Assembly (NCBI GenBank): GCA_028284955.1
Contig: JANQQS010000093.1
Span: forward strand, 58,643 to 122,642
Source: Myxococcota bacterium
GTDB taxonomy: Bacteria; Myxococcota_A; Polyangia; Polyangiales; Houyiibacteriaceae
Length of the DNA: 64,000 nt
Direction: 5' to 3'
Part shown: positions 45,667 through 55,285 of the stretch, one piece after another
Layout: each line of letters starts with the position of its first letter
Numbering within the stretch: position 1 is the first letter of the stretch
Translations under genes and position numbers: made by a program
The notes under the pieces: model-generated
What the model saw: only the letters and a program-made list of their open reading frames with translations
The model's database searches: none
Told to the model about the DNA's origin: nothing

Positions 45667-46649
45667 TGCGCGCGATGGTGCTCGCGGCAGGACTTGGATC
45701 CCGGCTTCGCCCCCTCACCAGCGAGCTACCAAAACCCGCGGTTCCCGTTGGAAATCGCCCCCTCGCATGGTTTGCCCTCGACCATCTCCGTCGCCAAGGG
45801 TTTGAAGACGTCGTACTCAATACCCACTATCTAGGGGAGACGCTCGAACAAACCCTTAAGCCCTTTCTCCCCTCGGGGCTTCGCGTCCAGTTCTCTGTCG
45901 AAAGAGAGCTCCTCGGAACCGGAGGAGGCATTCGAAAAGCCGAACCCCTGCTTCGCGAAGGCTCGGAACCGATCTTGGTGATGAACTCGGACATTTTGTT
46001 TGCGCCGAACACGAGCCGAATTCGGGCACATCACGAAGCGCTCGACGCCATCGCCACGATGGTGCTCAGGCCCGACCCTCAAGCGCAGCGCTACGGGCCC
46101 ATTACTGCAGCGGACGGACGCGTGTACAGCGTGCTCGGCAAATCGGCGCTGGATGCTTCTGGGCGGGGGACTCCCGGACTCGGTACCTCCGGAGGGGGCA
46201 CATCGGGGAGAGAACCTGCATCGCAGGAGCGAGCCTACATGTTCACCGGCGTGCATTTGCTCGCGCCCCGCGCCTTCGAGGATCTACCCCCGCAGGGTTG
46301 CATCATCCGCAGCGCCTACGATGCGTGGATCACACGCGGAGAAATCATCGGCGCAGTGATAGACCGCTCGCCTTGGCGCGACTTGGGCACCATCGCCGCA
46401 TACCATCAAGCGAATTTGGACCTTGCGGCTGGCGCACTCATTTGGCCGGGAATCGAAGCCACCGGAAGCAGCATCATTCACACCACCGCGAGGGTTTCAT
46501 CTGGAGTTCAGATCGTTCGATCCGTCATCGGACCGCGCGCGGATGTTTGTGCGAATGTATCCGACTGCGTCGTATGGAGCGACGCAGTCATTCGAACCCC
46601 GGTGTGCGGGTCGGTGGTTACTTCGGCAGATTCGGTTCCTGTGAAGTGA
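45666..46649 (+). CDS. Sugar-1-phosphate nucleotidyltransferase
   Basis: The product is 327 residues. The NTP-transferase signature VLAAGLGSRLRPLTSELPKP is at the N-terminus, with LGTGGGIRKAEPLL, the Asp of VMNSDILF, and a short left-handed beta-helix-like C-terminus (SSIIHTTARVSSGVQIVRSV). This fits mannose-1-phosphate guanylyltransferase or MurU-like enzymes that activate sugars for polysaccharide or wall recycling. A Gly/Thr/Ser-rich insertion (GRGTPGLGTSGGGTSG) interrupts the core. The ATG shares one base with the upstream stop. The 3' end overlaps the convergent thiL by 32 bp. Confidence 0.85.
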   Translation: MRAMVLAAGLGSRLRPLTSELPKPAVPVGNRPLAWFALDHLRRQGFEDVVLNTHYLGETLEQTLKPFLPSGLRVQFSVERELLGTGGGIRKAEPLLREGSEPILVMNSDILFAPNTSRIRAHHEALDAIATMVLRPDPQAQRYGPITAADGRVYSVLGKSALDASGRGTPGLGTSGGGTSGREPASQERAYMFTGVHLLAPRAFEDLPPQGCIIRSAYDAWITRGEIIGAVIDRSPWRDLGTIAAYHQANLDLAAGALIWPGIEATGSSIIHTTARVSSGVQIVRSVIGPRADVCANVSDCVVWSDAVIRTPVCGSVVTSADSVPVK

Positions 46650-47580
46650 AATGCTGGTAGCCCACCCGAGTTGCTGCTTCGTCAACCGTCCGACCGTCGG
46701 CTGCGATAACCTCCACCCCGAGCTGTTCACGCACGGTCCCGATAGGACATCCAAGATGCGATGCGTCGACTCCCTCCGCCACAGTGAAAAGGAGCTCGTA
46801 GGACTCTCCTCCCGCCAACGTGAGCCATACCGGGTCGGCAGCCAACTCCGCCGCAACCTGGTCAAAACGTTGAGGCACAGGAACTTGGCCTAGTTCAATC
46901 ACCGCGCCCACGCCCGAGGCCTCACAGACATGACCCAAATCCTGAATGAGACCATCCGAGAGATCGACCGCGGCGCTCGCAACGCCAAGTAGCTCCCGCC
47001 CCCGGGCCAATCGATTCGGCGGCCTTTTCCATGCCCGAACGAATTCTGAAACGTCCAAACGATTCGCTTGAAGCGCACATAGCCCCAGCGCGGCTGCTCC
47101 CGGAGCCCCCGTGACGTAAATCGTGTCGCCGGATTTCGCGCCAGCCCGGGTGAGCGGCGATCCAGTGACGGTGCCAAGGAGCGAGGTGTGTACCGAAACA
47201 GCTTTCCCCGCCGTCAGATTGCCACCGACTACCGAGGTGCGGGCGCGATCCGCGGCGTCTGCCACTCCGCGAACCAGGTCAAATAGCGACTCGTCGTGAA
47301 ACTCATGCGGCAAGGTCAGCGAAAGCACGGCTGCATACGCCGCGGCACCCATCGCTGCAAGATCGCTCGCTGCCGCGACGAAACTACGAAATCCAACCTC
47401 GCGCCAAGTTAACCATTCTGGGCGAAAGTGAACGCCTTCCACCGCTGCATCAACCGTCCACACCAGGGGCTCAGAAACCGCAGAAAGCACAGCCGCGTCG
47501 TCGCCGATATCGACGGCAACATCCGGCCGCCTCCGCGCGAGAATCGACCGCATCACTCGGATTCGCTCAAACTCGTCCAC
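46618..47580 (-). CDS. thiL: Thiamine-monophosphate kinase
   Basis: ThiL phosphorylates thiamine monophosphate to the active diphosphate. The product is 320 residues of the PurM/HypE fold. Motifs are VAVDIGDDAAVLS, WTVDAAVEGVHFRPEW, SDLAAMGAAAYAAVLSLTLP, VVGGNLTAG, and VDLSDGLIQDLGHVCEASGV. Complete length. No other thi gene is adjacent. The 3' ends of thiL and the nucleotidyltransferase overlap. Confidence 0.93.
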   Translation of the reverse strand: MDEFERIRVMRSILARRRPDVAVDIGDDAAVLSAVSEPLVWTVDAAVEGVHFRPEWLTWREVGFRSFVAAASDLAAMGAAAYAAVLSLTLPHEFHDESLFDLVRGVADAADRARTSVVGGNLTAGKAVSVHTSLLGTVTGSPLTRAGAKSGDTIYVTGAPGAAALGLCALQANRLDVSEFVRAWKRPPNRLARGRELLGVASAAVDLSDGLIQDLGHVCEASGVGAVIELGQVPVPQRFDQVAAELAADPVWLTLAGGESYELLFTVAEGVDASHLGCPIGTVREQLGVEVIAADGRTVDEAATRVGYQHFTSQEPNLPK

Positions 47581-47656
47581 ACCGACGTTCTACAGCGTCG
47601 TTCAAGGTTCGTCCGTAGTTGTTCAGGGTCTTCCGAGACCCCCCTCGATCGGTCTC

Positions 47657-49027
47657 CTAATCGGCTGGCTTGCTTCTTTTGTCGAGGACTTTGTAGATTT
47701 GCTCCACGACTTGTTCGGGGTCGGAGCCCATCTCCACCGGTTCATTGGGTAACGCCGAGATGAAATCGAGTCGTTTCTCGTGGTACTGAGCCTTGAACTC
47801 GGTGAACTTGAGGCCGTGCGCCGTCGACACCACCACAACGCGCTGGCCTTTTTGAATGATGTTTCGCGCGACGAGTTTTTCCAGACACGCCAGCGCCACT
47901 CCGGTGTGGGGACAGTTGAACATACCCGTCAAATCAGCACGGGCCGCTGCGTCGGCGAGCTCTTGCTCGGTAGCCTGTTCCACGATTCCGTCGCAGTCGG
48001 CCAGCGCCTGAATCGCTTTGGACAGCGACACCGGCGAACCAATGCGAATGGCCGATGCCAATGTGTCACCAGCGTGTACCGGTTCGAAATCACGAAGCTC
48101 CACCGGACGACTGTCCGCAAGCGCTTTTTGATACGCGCGATATAGCGGGTTCGCCTGCGCGGCTTGGCAACAGACCAGCCGCGGCAATCGACTGGTGAGC
48201 CCCAAGCGCTGCAACTGCTGAAACCCTTTTGCAATCGCCGACACGTTGCCTAGGTTCCCCCCCGGGACGAGCACCCAGTCCGGGACTTCCCAGTCGAACT
48301 GCTGCACGATTTCTACCGAGATCGTTTTCTGACCTTCGACACGAAGGCTATTTAGCGAGTTGCCGAGGTAGACGTGCGGGTCGTGGGTCAGGCGTTCCAC
48401 GACCCGCATGCACCCATCAAAATCCGTGTCCAGGCTGCATACGATCGCGCCATTGGCAATTGGTTGAATCAGCTGCGCAGCGGAGATTTTCCCTTTGGGA
48501 AGAAGCACCACCACCGGAATCGCCGCCGCCGCGCCGTATGCCGCGAGGGCCGCTGAGGTGTCTCCCGTAGAGGCGCACGCGATCGCTCGAATCGGTTTTC
48601 CCTCGGAAATCATTTGCTTCACCGACGAAACAAGAACTGTCATGCCGAGGTCTTTGAACGATCCCGTATGGCTCGTGCCGCATTGTTTGACCCACAAATC
48701 GGGCACGCCGATGCTCGCGCCGTAGCGCTCGGCCCACAACAAGTTGGAATTGCCCTCGTAGAGAGAAACTACGTTTTCTGGCTGCACAAGCGGCTGCACC
48801 CATTCGTGCTTGCTCCACACGCCGCTGCCGTAGGGCCACTCGGTTCGACCGTAGCGTCCATCGAAGAGCGACTTCCATTCACTGGCAGATTTGGTTTTGA
48901 GCGCCGCCTCGTCATGGACGACCTCCAAAAGCTCTCCCGTTTGAGGGCATCGGTAGATGATCTCGGTGAGAGGATACCGCTCGGGGTCACCCGAGACGCT
49001 TTGAAACCAAGCCGAGTAGCGTGCCAT
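47657..49027 (-). CDS. thrC: Threonine synthase
   Basis: ThrC converts O-phosphohomoserine to threonine using PLP. From the ATG at 49027 the product is 456 residues. The PLP Lys is in [20 protein letters not shown], with [19 protein letters not shown] and the phosphate-binding glycines in [17 protein letters not shown]. The N-terminus has a CxxxGE-like segment ([19 protein letters not shown]). The frame from 49159 runs into the repeat array and is rejected. The repeat array lies directly upstream, so the thrC promoter must lie within or near it. Confidence 0.93.
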   Translation of the reverse strand: MARYSAWFQSVSGDPERYPLTEIIYRCPQTGELLEVVHDEAALKTKSASEWKSLFDGRYGRTEWPYGSGVWSKHEWVQPLVQPENVVSLYEGNSNLLWAERYGASIGVPDLWVKQCGTSHTGSFKDLGMTVLVSSVKQMISEGKPIRAIACASTGDTSAALAAYGAAAAIPVVVLLPKGKISAAQLIQPIANGAIVCSLDTDFDGCMRVVERLTHDPHVYLGNSLNSLRVEGQKTISVEIVQQFDWEVPDWVLVPGGNLGNVSAIAKGFQQLQRLGLTSRLPRLVCCQAAQANPLYRAYQKALADSRPVELRDFEPVHAGDTLASAIRIGSPVSLSKAIQALADCDGIVEQATEQELADAAARADLTGMFNCPHTGVALACLEKLVARNIIQKGQRVVVVSTAHGLKFTEFKAQYHEKRLDFISALPNEPVEMGSDPEQVVEQIYKVLDKRSKPAD

Positions 49028-49074
49028 ACGCTCGCAGGTATACCGGGAGACCCGCGGTCGAGCCAGACCGTGTT

Positions 49075-49767
49075 GTCTGGAGGGGCTGTATAGTCTGGAG
49101 GGGCTGACCCCGCAGCCCCTCCCCCCGCGGAATACGATTCCGCGGGGCCCCCCTCCCAACGCCGGCCGCGCCCGCGGCCGTCCCCACCGCGAAGCGGCGG
49201 GGCCCCGGTTACGTTTGGCTTCAGCGTTGGGGCAAGACAGCGGACGACGACAACGCCTCGAATCCGCTACCGCGGTTCACCGTCACGCAACCAGTTTACG
49301 TGCGTCGTGGCGGGGGAGCTTGGGTGAATCGTCGGGGATCGTATCCCGGACGAGAGGGTTTGGGTGCCTCCTGGCGGGGGAGCTGTGTTGTTCGGAGGGT
49401 TTGATGCAAACCCTCCCCCCCGCGGGTACGACCCGCGCGGGTCCCCCTCCCGACTCCGGCCGCTTCGCGTCCGCCCCACCGCGAAGCGGCGGGGCCCCAG
49501 CAGTTCAACCTCACGAAACCAGGTCAAGTGGTTCCTGGCGGGGGAGCTGTGTTGTTCGGAGGGTTTGATGCAAACCCTCCCCCCCGCGGGTACAACCCGC
49601 GCGGGTCCGCCACCCGACTCCGGCCGCTTCGCGTCCGCCCACCGCGATGCGGCGGGGCCCCAGCAGTTCAACCTCACGAAACCAGGTCACGTGCCTCCTG
49701 GCGGGGGAGTTTGGGTGAATGGCTGGGATCGTATCCCAGCCTGAGGGTTTGGGTGCCAAACCCTCAG
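49075..49767 (-). repeat. Family A hairpin mosaic, minus orientation, multiple copies
   Basis: Reading on the minus strand from the stop of the SUKH/TPR gene at 49777, H1 comes first (49767-49741; arms CTGAGGGTTTGG and CCAAACCCTCAG). Next is H2 (GGCTGGGAT / ATCCCAGCC at 49721-49741). Then come repeated H3, H5 and H6 modules, another H2-type hairpin (49331-49351), and finally H3 (49182-49202), H4 (49164-49179), H5 (CCCCGCGGAAT / ATTCCGCGGGG, 49123-49147) and H6 (GGAGGGGCTG / CAGCCCCTCC, 49097-49122). It occupies the whole gap between the SUKH gene stop and the thrC start. Confidence 0.85.
49371..49720. repeat. Tandem ~164-bp unit inside the family A array
   Basis: CTGGCGGGGGAG begins at 49371, 49535 and 49698, giving periods of 164 and 163 bp. 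The two complete units are nearly identical over hairpins GGAGGGTTT / AAACCCTCC, GCGGGT / ACCCGC and the CGC-GAAGCGGCGGGG hairpin, ending in CACGAAACCAGGTCA. The second unit has small indels (for example one C lost in the CCGCCCCACC stretch). This is a recent local duplication. Confidence 0.85.
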
Positions 49768-49776
49768 GAAATACAG

Positions 49777-50895
49777 TCAGGTGAACTCCCGGCGGATTCT
49801 TAGAAGTTCGCTGAGTTTTCGAAGTGGACCCAGTTCCTGCATTTCCGGTCGCAGCAACAGGTCTTCATCTCGGAGCGTGCCGTCTGAGTAGGCTTGTCGC
49901 GCTCGTTTCCATCTGAGCTCAGGGTCGGTTTCGTCTGCAGTCCACAGTCCTGATTCAAATGCTCGAAGTCGCGGTGGGGGTTGGCTCGTCTGAAGTGCCG
50001 ACCGCACCGTTTTGGTGATGCGCAAATCTTCGCCTTCGCTCTGTTCCACGAGTTGGTCGAGCAGTCGAATCCACGGGGCGCGGTCACCGGCGTGCACCGC
50101 GACGAGGGCTATCGTTTCCGCGACTCGTCCGGGTGTGGTTTCTCGTTTGGGCCACTGGTGTTTGGGGGCTCGCGCGCAAAGGCGTGTGGCCGCATCGAGA
50201 GCGTCTCGCGGTCGGTCGAGTAGCGTTGCGATTTTGAGCGCCTCCCAATCGCACCAGTTCAGCGGAGGAACGCAGCGAGCGGCGCGCAGATAGCTCGCAA
50301 GGGCTTTTTCTGGCTCTCCCGCCCGCCGCCACGCGTGGGCTACGGTTGCGTGCGCCGTGGCGACGCCAGGTTCCTCTCGAACGTGCCGCTGGCCCTGGGT
50401 CAGATATTTGTTCAGATCGAACGCCGACGAAAAATCTTCGGCGGTCCATTCCGCAACGCAGTTTCGGCACCAGCCGTCAAACGTGTGGTACATGAGACGC
50501 TCTTCGCCGGTTCCTTCGTAGTAGTCGATGATCGGCCACGTATCCGATACCGGACCCGCGCTTCGGTCGAAGGCGAGCAAGCTGTCCTCCGGGGTGTGAT
50601 AAAACGGAAGCAGGAGTTCGGGATCCAAAAAATCCTTGCCCGACTGGCTGGCGTATTCGCGCGCCGCGGCACCCATGGTGCCCGGTTCGATGCCGGCGGG
50701 AAGCAGCCCCCCGGTCGGGAGCGTGCCTCCGTTGAACGTCGTGAGCACGATGCGTAAGTCGGTGGGAACGGGCTCACCGATCATCTGTTCGAGGCCGGCG
50801 AGCTGCGCCGAGGTTGCCGGAGGATTGAGGTCTAACCGCGCATCATTCCGGTTGTCTTGGATCCACGAAACGAACTCGCGCACTCCTCGATGCAT
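49777..50895 (-). CDS. SMI1/KNR4 (SUKH)-domain protein with TPR-like C-terminus
   Basis: The product is 372 residues. The N-terminal ~165 residues fit the SUKH fold (LAGLEQMIGEPVPTDLRIVL, FNGGTLPTGGLLPAGIEPG, LLPFYHTPEDSLLAFDRS, and WPIIDYYEGTGEERLMYHT). The C-terminal half is helical, with TPR-like units (AHAWRRAGEPEKALASYLRA). SUKH proteins are often immunity proteins of polymorphic toxins, but they also occur as stand-alone regulators. No toxin gene is adjacent, so function stays open. A family A array starts 10 nt after its stop. Confidence 0.75.
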   Translation of the reverse strand: MHRGVREFVSWIQDNRNDARLDLNPPATSAQLAGLEQMIGEPVPTDLRIVLTTFNGGTLPTGGLLPAGIEPGTMGAAAREYASQSGKDFLDPELLLPFYHTPEDSLLAFDRSAGPVSDTWPIIDYYEGTGEERLMYHTFDGWCRNCVAEWTAEDFSSAFDLNKYLTQGQRHVREEPGVATAHATVAHAWRRAGEPEKALASYLRAARCVPPLNWCDWEALKIATLLDRPRDALDAATRLCARAPKHQWPKRETTPGRVAETIALVAVHAGDRAPWIRLLDQLVEQSEGEDLRITKTVRSALQTSQPPPRLRAFESGLWTADETDPELRWKRARQAYSDGTLRDEDLLLRPEMQELGPLRKLSELLRIRREFT

Positions 50896-50919
50896 GACGC
50901 CAGTCTCCTGGGTGAGCGG

Positions 50920-51804
50920 TTACGAGCATACGCGGTTTCGGCCGGCGCGTTTTGCGGCGTAGAGTTGCTCATCCGTTTTTTTGATGAAGTGCGTGACGTC
51001 CCAGCCCTCGCTGAGGTTTGCCACGCCGCATGAAATCGTGACTTGAATGGTTTCTTGTTCGAACGCAAAGCTGTGCTCTTCAACCAATCCCCGCAGTTCG
51101 TCCGCAATTTTCGCTCCACCGTCTAGCCCCGTTTCTGGCAACACGATCGCGAACTCTTCTCCTCCATATCGGCCAAGCACGTCATCCGGCCGTAATCGGG
51201 CGCGGACCAGTTGTGCGAGCTCTTTGAGCACGAAATCACCTGCAAGGTGCCCAAAGTTGTCGTTGATGAGCTTGAAATGGTCGATATCAAACATCACCAG
51301 CGATAGCGGGCGGTCGTGTCGGCGCGCTCGAGGGATCTCTCGTTCCAGCGTTTCGAGAAGATATCGTTTGTTTTGCACCCCGGTGAGCCCGTCGACGATC
51401 GTCATGCGGTAGATCGTCTCGTGGTACTGGGCTTCCATATCCGATCCGCTGAGGAACTTCAGGATCGTATCGCCGACCTTGACTTGGTCGCCTCGTCTTA
51501 GTTGATAGTCGGTCACCAACACGTCATTGACGTACGTCCCATTCGTCGAAGACAGGTCTTGAACGTGATAATGCTGGTCCCGTTTTTCGATGCGCGCGTG
51601 TCGACGGGAAACGCTGTCGTTTTCGAGCACGATGGTGTTTTCGCGCCCCCGGCCGAGCTGCACCGCGTCAGATCCGAGGACGTGGCGTTTTCCGAAATGG
51701 CGCGCGTCCGAGGAGTAGATGATAACCAAACAGTCCTGGCCCTGCTTCGCCGGAAGCTTTAGCTCTTCGAGCGGGGTGACCCGCGTTTTGATGTCCGAAT
51801 CCAA
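50920..51804 (-). CDS. FHA-GGDEF diguanylate cyclase
   Basis: From a TTG at 51804 the product is 294 residues. An FHA domain lies at about 25-105 ([32 protein letters not shown]). It is followed by a GGDEF domain with [20 protein letters not shown] and the active-site variant [13 protein letters not shown], so c-di-GMP synthesis is expected. No RxxD inhibitory site is obvious. A longer frame from 51963 is open but not protein-like. The TTG choice rests on the family-like start and is uncertain. The gene is divergent from the HD-GYP gene 296 bp away. FHA suggests control by a Ser/Thr kinase. Confidence 0.85.
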   Translation of the reverse strand: MDSDIKTRVTPLEELKLPAKQGQDCLVIIYSSDARHFGKRHVLGSDAVQLGRGRENTIVLENDSVSRRHARIEKRDQHYHVQDLSSTNGTYVNDVLVTDYQLRRGDQVKVGDTILKFLSGSDMEAQYHETIYRMTIVDGLTGVQNKRYLLETLEREIPRARRHDRPLSLVMFDIDHFKLINDNFGHLAGDFVLKELAQLVRARLRPDDVLGRYGGEEFAIVLPETGLDGGAKIADELRGLVEEHSFAFEQETIQVTISCGVANLSEGWDVTHFIKKTDEQLYAAKRAGRNRVCS

Positions 51805-52100
51805 CCTTCGCCTGAGTCTCGTGCCCCAACCAGGCGGTGCCTGAGTCTTCCGTCTAGCGTAAGGGACCACCCAGGGGACCGTCAACTTGCTCTTTGCCGT
51901 TATGATTGAAGCGTGGTGTGCACTCCGCGTGCGGTCTCTACAGCACCACACACGAACCCACATAAAAGAAATTGGCCGTCCGCGACCCTCTCGAGGGATA
52001 TTCGTTGCTGGGGAGGCAATCGTCCGGCAATCACCGATCCGTTGACAGCAGCGGGGTGAACGAACTCTACTAGCAACCGGCTTCCCCCGCCCGCATCCGA

Positions 52101-53600
52101 ATGGATCATCACCATCACCACCATCATGACGAAAACCCGCGGATCCTTGTCGTCGACGACGAGAAGGTGATTCGCGAAATCCTTGCAGACTTCTTGTCGA
52201 TGGAGGGGTTTTGGGTCCGTACCGCGGAGGATGGGAGCAACGCGCTGCTCGAACTTTCTCGGTCGCACTACGACTTGGTGCTGAGCGATCTGAAGATGCC
52301 CAACATGGGGGGGCTCGAGCTCCTCGAAGCGATCGGCAAGCACGCGCCCAATGTGGTTACCGTGATTATGACGGGCTTCGGCACGGTGGAAACCGCGATC
52401 GACGCCATGAAGCGAGGCGCATACGACTACGTGCTCAAACCGTTTAAGGTTGAAGAAGTCGTCCACACGATTCGGCGTGGTCTCGAAAAGCGTCGCTTGC
52501 AGACGGAGAACATTCGGCTTCAGGAAGCGCTCTCTCTGTACAAAGTGAGCGAGGCTATCGCCGGCAGCCTCTCGCTGGAGCAGGTGCTGAGGACGGTAAC
52601 GGATGCCGCCATCGACGAAGTCAACGCTGACCTCGTGGTGATCCTCTTGAGCGACGGGGAGGGCGGGTTCTTTGAGCGTGTTCGTTTGATCAATCCTGAC
52701 TTCCAGACCGAGCGAGAGCTCGGAACGTTCAGCGTCGATGCGCTATTCGCTCATTTCGAAACCCAAGATTCGCTGCGCGAACAAGGTAGCCGTTGCCAAC
52801 CGTTTTACCGCACGCAGCCTGAGGTCGAGCCTCGTTCGCTCATCGTCACCCGACTGCGAATTCGCGGGGAGACCATCGGTTTCCTATGCGCGGTGAGCTA
52901 TACACGGGCCAAGCGATTCGAAGAGGGACAACGTAAACTGCTCCGCATCGTGTCAAACCGAGCATCTGCCGCGATCGAAAACGCAAAGCTCTACGAAAAT
53001 CTTCAAGCCACGTTTCGGCAGACCATTCGAGGCTTGGCGAGTGCAATCGATAAAATGGATCGCTACACCGCGGGTCATTCGGGAAGGGTCGCGGCGTATG
53101 CGCAGGTGTTGGCGATCAAGCTCGGATTCGACGAGGGAGAAATCGAGATCGTTCGACAGTCCGCGCTCATGCACGACATTGGAAAAATCGGCTGCGTGAT
53201 GAACCTCAACAAACCGGGACGGCTATCCCAGGAAGAATATGAAGTATTTAAGCAGCATCCAGGGCATGGGCGGGACATTCTCGAGCCGATTTCGTTTTTG
53301 CATCCCTTGATTCCGGGGGTGCACTTGCACCACGAACGATGGGATGGAATGGGCTATCCTCTCGGCCTTAAAGCGCAGAACATTCCGGTCATGGCGAGAA
53401 TCATTTCGGTAGCGGATACCTATGACGCTATGACGAGCGATCGCGCGTACCGCAAGGCATTGCCCCATGGAGTTGCGGTCGGCGAAATCAAGCGTTGCGT
53501 GGGAAGCCAATTCGACCCAGACATGGTTCATCCCTTCGTCGACGCGGTTGAGGAGTTTCGGGCTGAGCGACGGGATCGTGGAGACAGGGTTCCCGAGTAG
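52101..53600 (+). CDS. REC-GAF-HD-GYP c-di-GMP phosphodiesterase with a natural His7 N-terminus
   Basis: The product is 499 residues. It starts MD, seven His, DEN, then a receiver domain (14-125) with acceptor Asp63 ([13 protein letters not shown]) and Lys in VLKPF. A GAF domain is at about 150-300. The HD-GYP domain (about 305-480) has MHDIGKIG (His358-Asp359) and [14 protein letters not shown], all key residues present. It should degrade c-di-GMP, opposing the divergent GGDEF enzyme. The His run uses mixed CAT and CAC codons, so it is natural. No Shine-Dalgarno is visible upstream. The stop codon lies inside a 17-bp tandem repeat. Confidence 0.92.
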   Translation: MDHHHHHHHDENPRILVVDDEKVIREILADFLSMEGFWVRTAEDGSNALLELSRSHYDLVLSDLKMPNMGGLELLEAIGKHAPNVVTVIMTGFGTVETAIDAMKRGAYDYVLKPFKVEEVVHTIRRGLEKRRLQTENIRLQEALSLYKVSEAIAGSLSLEQVLRTVTDAAIDEVNADLVVILLSDGEGGFFERVRLINPDFQTERELGTFSVDALFAHFETQDSLREQGSRCQPFYRTQPEVEPRSLIVTRLRIRGETIGFLCAVSYTRAKRFEEGQRKLLRIVSNRASAAIENAKLYENLQATFRQTIRGLASAIDKMDRYTAGHSGRVAAYAQVLAIKLGFDEGEIEIVRQSALMHDIGKIGCVMNLNKPGRLSQEEYEVFKQHPGHGRDILEPISFLHPLIPGVHLHHERWDGMGYPLGLKAQNIPVMARIISVADTYDAMTSDRAYRKALPHGVAVGEIKRCVGSQFDPDMVHPFVDAVEEFRAERRDRGDRVPE

Positions 53601-53635
53601 ACAGGGTTCCCGAGTAAACGGGGTTCCCGGGTAGG
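53582..53635. repeat. 17-bp tandem repeat spanning a stop codon
   Basis: Three copies of AGACAGGGTTCCCGAGT-like sequence run from the last codons of the HD-GYP gene into the gap before cysC. The copies carry TAG, TAA and TAG at equivalent positions. Because the period is not a multiple of 3, it can only be tolerated after the stop. Confidence 0.75.
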
Positions 53636-53646
53636 CAAAGAATTGA

Positions 53647-54258
53647 ATGGGCGGAGTAAGACCAAACATCACAAAACATCGCGGTGAAGTAGACCGCGGC
53701 ACCCGACGAAAAGCGTTGGGTCAGAAGGGCGCGCTTGTCTGGCTCACTGGGCTGAGTGGTTCGGGAAAAAGTACGGTGGCGTTCCGCGCGGAGCGCGCCC
53801 TTGTGGAGCGGAGGCGCGCAACGTACGTGCTCGACGGCGACAACGTTCGCCACGGGCTCAACCGAGATTTGGATTTCTCCGCAGAGGCACGCGCGGAGAA
53901 CATTCGCCGGATCGGCGAAGTCGCCAAACTGTTCGTGGACGCGGAAATCATTGTCCTAGCCGCATTCATTTCGCCGTATCGAGAAGATCGAGCGCGTGTG
54001 CGGTCTCTTCTTGAGCCTGGCGAGTTCGTGGAAACGTACGTAAACGCTCCGCTCAGCGTGTGCGAAGGGCGCGACCCCAAAGGGCTTTATCGGAAGGCGC
54101 GCGCCGGAGAGGTGGGTCAGTTCACGGGAATCAGCGCTCCATACGAGGCCCCGGAGCATCCGGAAATCAATCTTCCGACGGATTCCATGGATGTCGACGC
54201 TTGTGCGGCCGAGATCGTGGCCTACCTAGAGCAATCGGGCTTTTTAGCGGGCGGTTGA
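53647..54258 (+). CDS. cysC: Adenylylsulfate kinase
   Basis: CysC phosphorylates APS to PAPS with ATP. The product is 203 residues. Walker A GLSGSGKS is at 35-42, with the APS-binding block [54 protein letters not shown] and [11 protein letters not shown]. Length is normal. No ATP sulfurylase or PAPS reductase gene is adjacent, so whether it serves assimilation or sulfation cannot be said. Confidence 0.94.
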   Translation: MGGVRPNITKHRGEVDRGTRRKALGQKGALVWLTGLSGSGKSTVAFRAERALVERRRATYVLDGDNVRHGLNRDLDFSAEARAENIRRIGEVAKLFVDAEIIVLAAFISPYREDRARVRSLLEPGEFVETYVNAPLSVCEGRDPKGLYRKARAGEVGQFTGISAPYEAPEHPEINLPTDSMDVDACAAEIVAYLEQSGFLAGG

Positions 54259-54275
54259 TTCGGTGGGCCGTGTGG

Positions 54276-54956
54276 TCATTCGTTAGGCAGTGCGGTCCCT
54301 CGGAGCTCGTACTCGAGATCGCACGGAAGCGACGTGTAAGGTCCGCCGAGCGTTGCGGTTGCGGTGTCACAAAACGAACCGCTGACGGGCGTGAGTTCGA
54401 TGCGGTGGGTGCCCTCGAGCGCCATATCCGTGGTTTCCTCGGTTGAAGCATCGCTGGTCTCGGAGGTCGCTTCTTCTTCACTTCTGTCTGGCAAACCGGC
54501 GTCTGACGAGTCTGCATCCGGTGCGTCGGCATTTGAAGATGGGTTGAGTCGCACCGATAGTGTTTCCACACGCTGCAGCGTGCATTGCCCTGTGTCCACG
54601 TTGGGCCCGGTACCGGCATTGAGCTCCGCGTTGTTCATCAGCCCGGCATTCCCGGCTGCCTGCGCGGCTTGCGAAAAACCAATTTCGAAATGGTATCGGT
54701 CGTCGACCACAACGCCGCTGACCACGGGCGCGTTGACCGTTCGCCAGTAGGCTTGGCCGTTTTCTTCACGCCGTAACTCTGCGCGAAACGTACCTCTTGA
54801 ACCGAGCGCGATGCCACATCGGTTGTAGTTGAGCAGGCTCACGATTTCGAAGCTTCCGGAGCTCTCACCTGGAAGTTCGGGCGTCTCGCACGCGGCCGTG
54901 AATCCACCCGCGAGGCCCAGCCACAGAATCGCTTCAACGTGTCGGCGGAGTCCCAT
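54276..54956 (-). CDS. Putative lipoprotein, unknown function
   Basis: From the ATG at 54956 the product is 226 residues. The signal peptide (EAILWLGLAGGFTAAC) has a lipobox with Cys near residue 20. The mature part has a beta-rich region (GTFRAELRREENGQAYWRTV), an acidic linker of Asp/Ser/Glu, and a C-terminal beta segment with two Cys. I recognise no family. It converges with cysC, 17 bp apart. A longer frame from 55013 lacks a signal and is not preferred. Confidence 0.6.
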   Translation of the reverse strand: MGLRRHVEAILWLGLAGGFTAACETPELPGESSGSFEIVSLLNYNRCGIALGSRGTFRAELRREENGQAYWRTVNAPVVSGVVVDDRYHFEIGFSQAAQAAGNAGLMNNAELNAGTGPNVDTGQCTLQRVETLSVRLNPSSNADAPDADSSDAGLPDRSEEEATSETSDASTEETTDMALEGTHRIELTPVSGSFCDTATATLGGPYTSLPCDLEYELRGTALPNE

Positions 54957-55285
54957 CGAAACTACTCCATCGCGTTCACGTGCGTTCGTCCAGTTCTTGG
55001 GTTCGTCGGCCAATTTGTTGATCGCGTGAAACGCGCGATGCGACCATCACTACGGTTCATTGACAATCGAAAGGAACGCGCGCCTCGGCGATCCCCTTGT
55101 GATGTCTCGGGGGGCTCGAAGCCGGGTAAATATGGTGTAGGATGCATATAATTATGCATAAATTAGATGTGATTTACTAAAAGTGTCTTGACGGTTTATT
55201 GTTTCGGACCTACCGTGGTTGAAGATCGGGACGCCTGCCGTAAAGCTATTGATCGCCCGTTCACCGGGACCATGACTACGGACTC
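54957..55285. promoter_or_regulatory. AT-rich gap with palindrome upstream of the pil region
   Basis: At 55143-55158 lies the inverted repeat TGCATA-TAAT-TATGCA, containing a perfect TATAAT (55147-55152). A TTGACG at 55188-55193 is followed, 17 bp on, by a weak TACCGT. The 55130-55205 stretch is strikingly AT-rich against its surroundings. This gap probably holds the promoter and operator of the XRE gene and perhaps pilMNOPQ. The first 170 bp of the gap hold nothing recognisable. Confidence 0.5.

Noticed and set aside
49371..49720. Possible CRISPR array because of regularly spaced repeats
   Set aside because: Units are about 164 bp and contiguous, there are no unique spacers of 30-40 bp, and no cas genes are present.
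52101..52130. Engineered His-tag or vector sequence
   Set aside because: The His codons are mixed, the flanks are native-looking, and there is no vector, linker or protease site.
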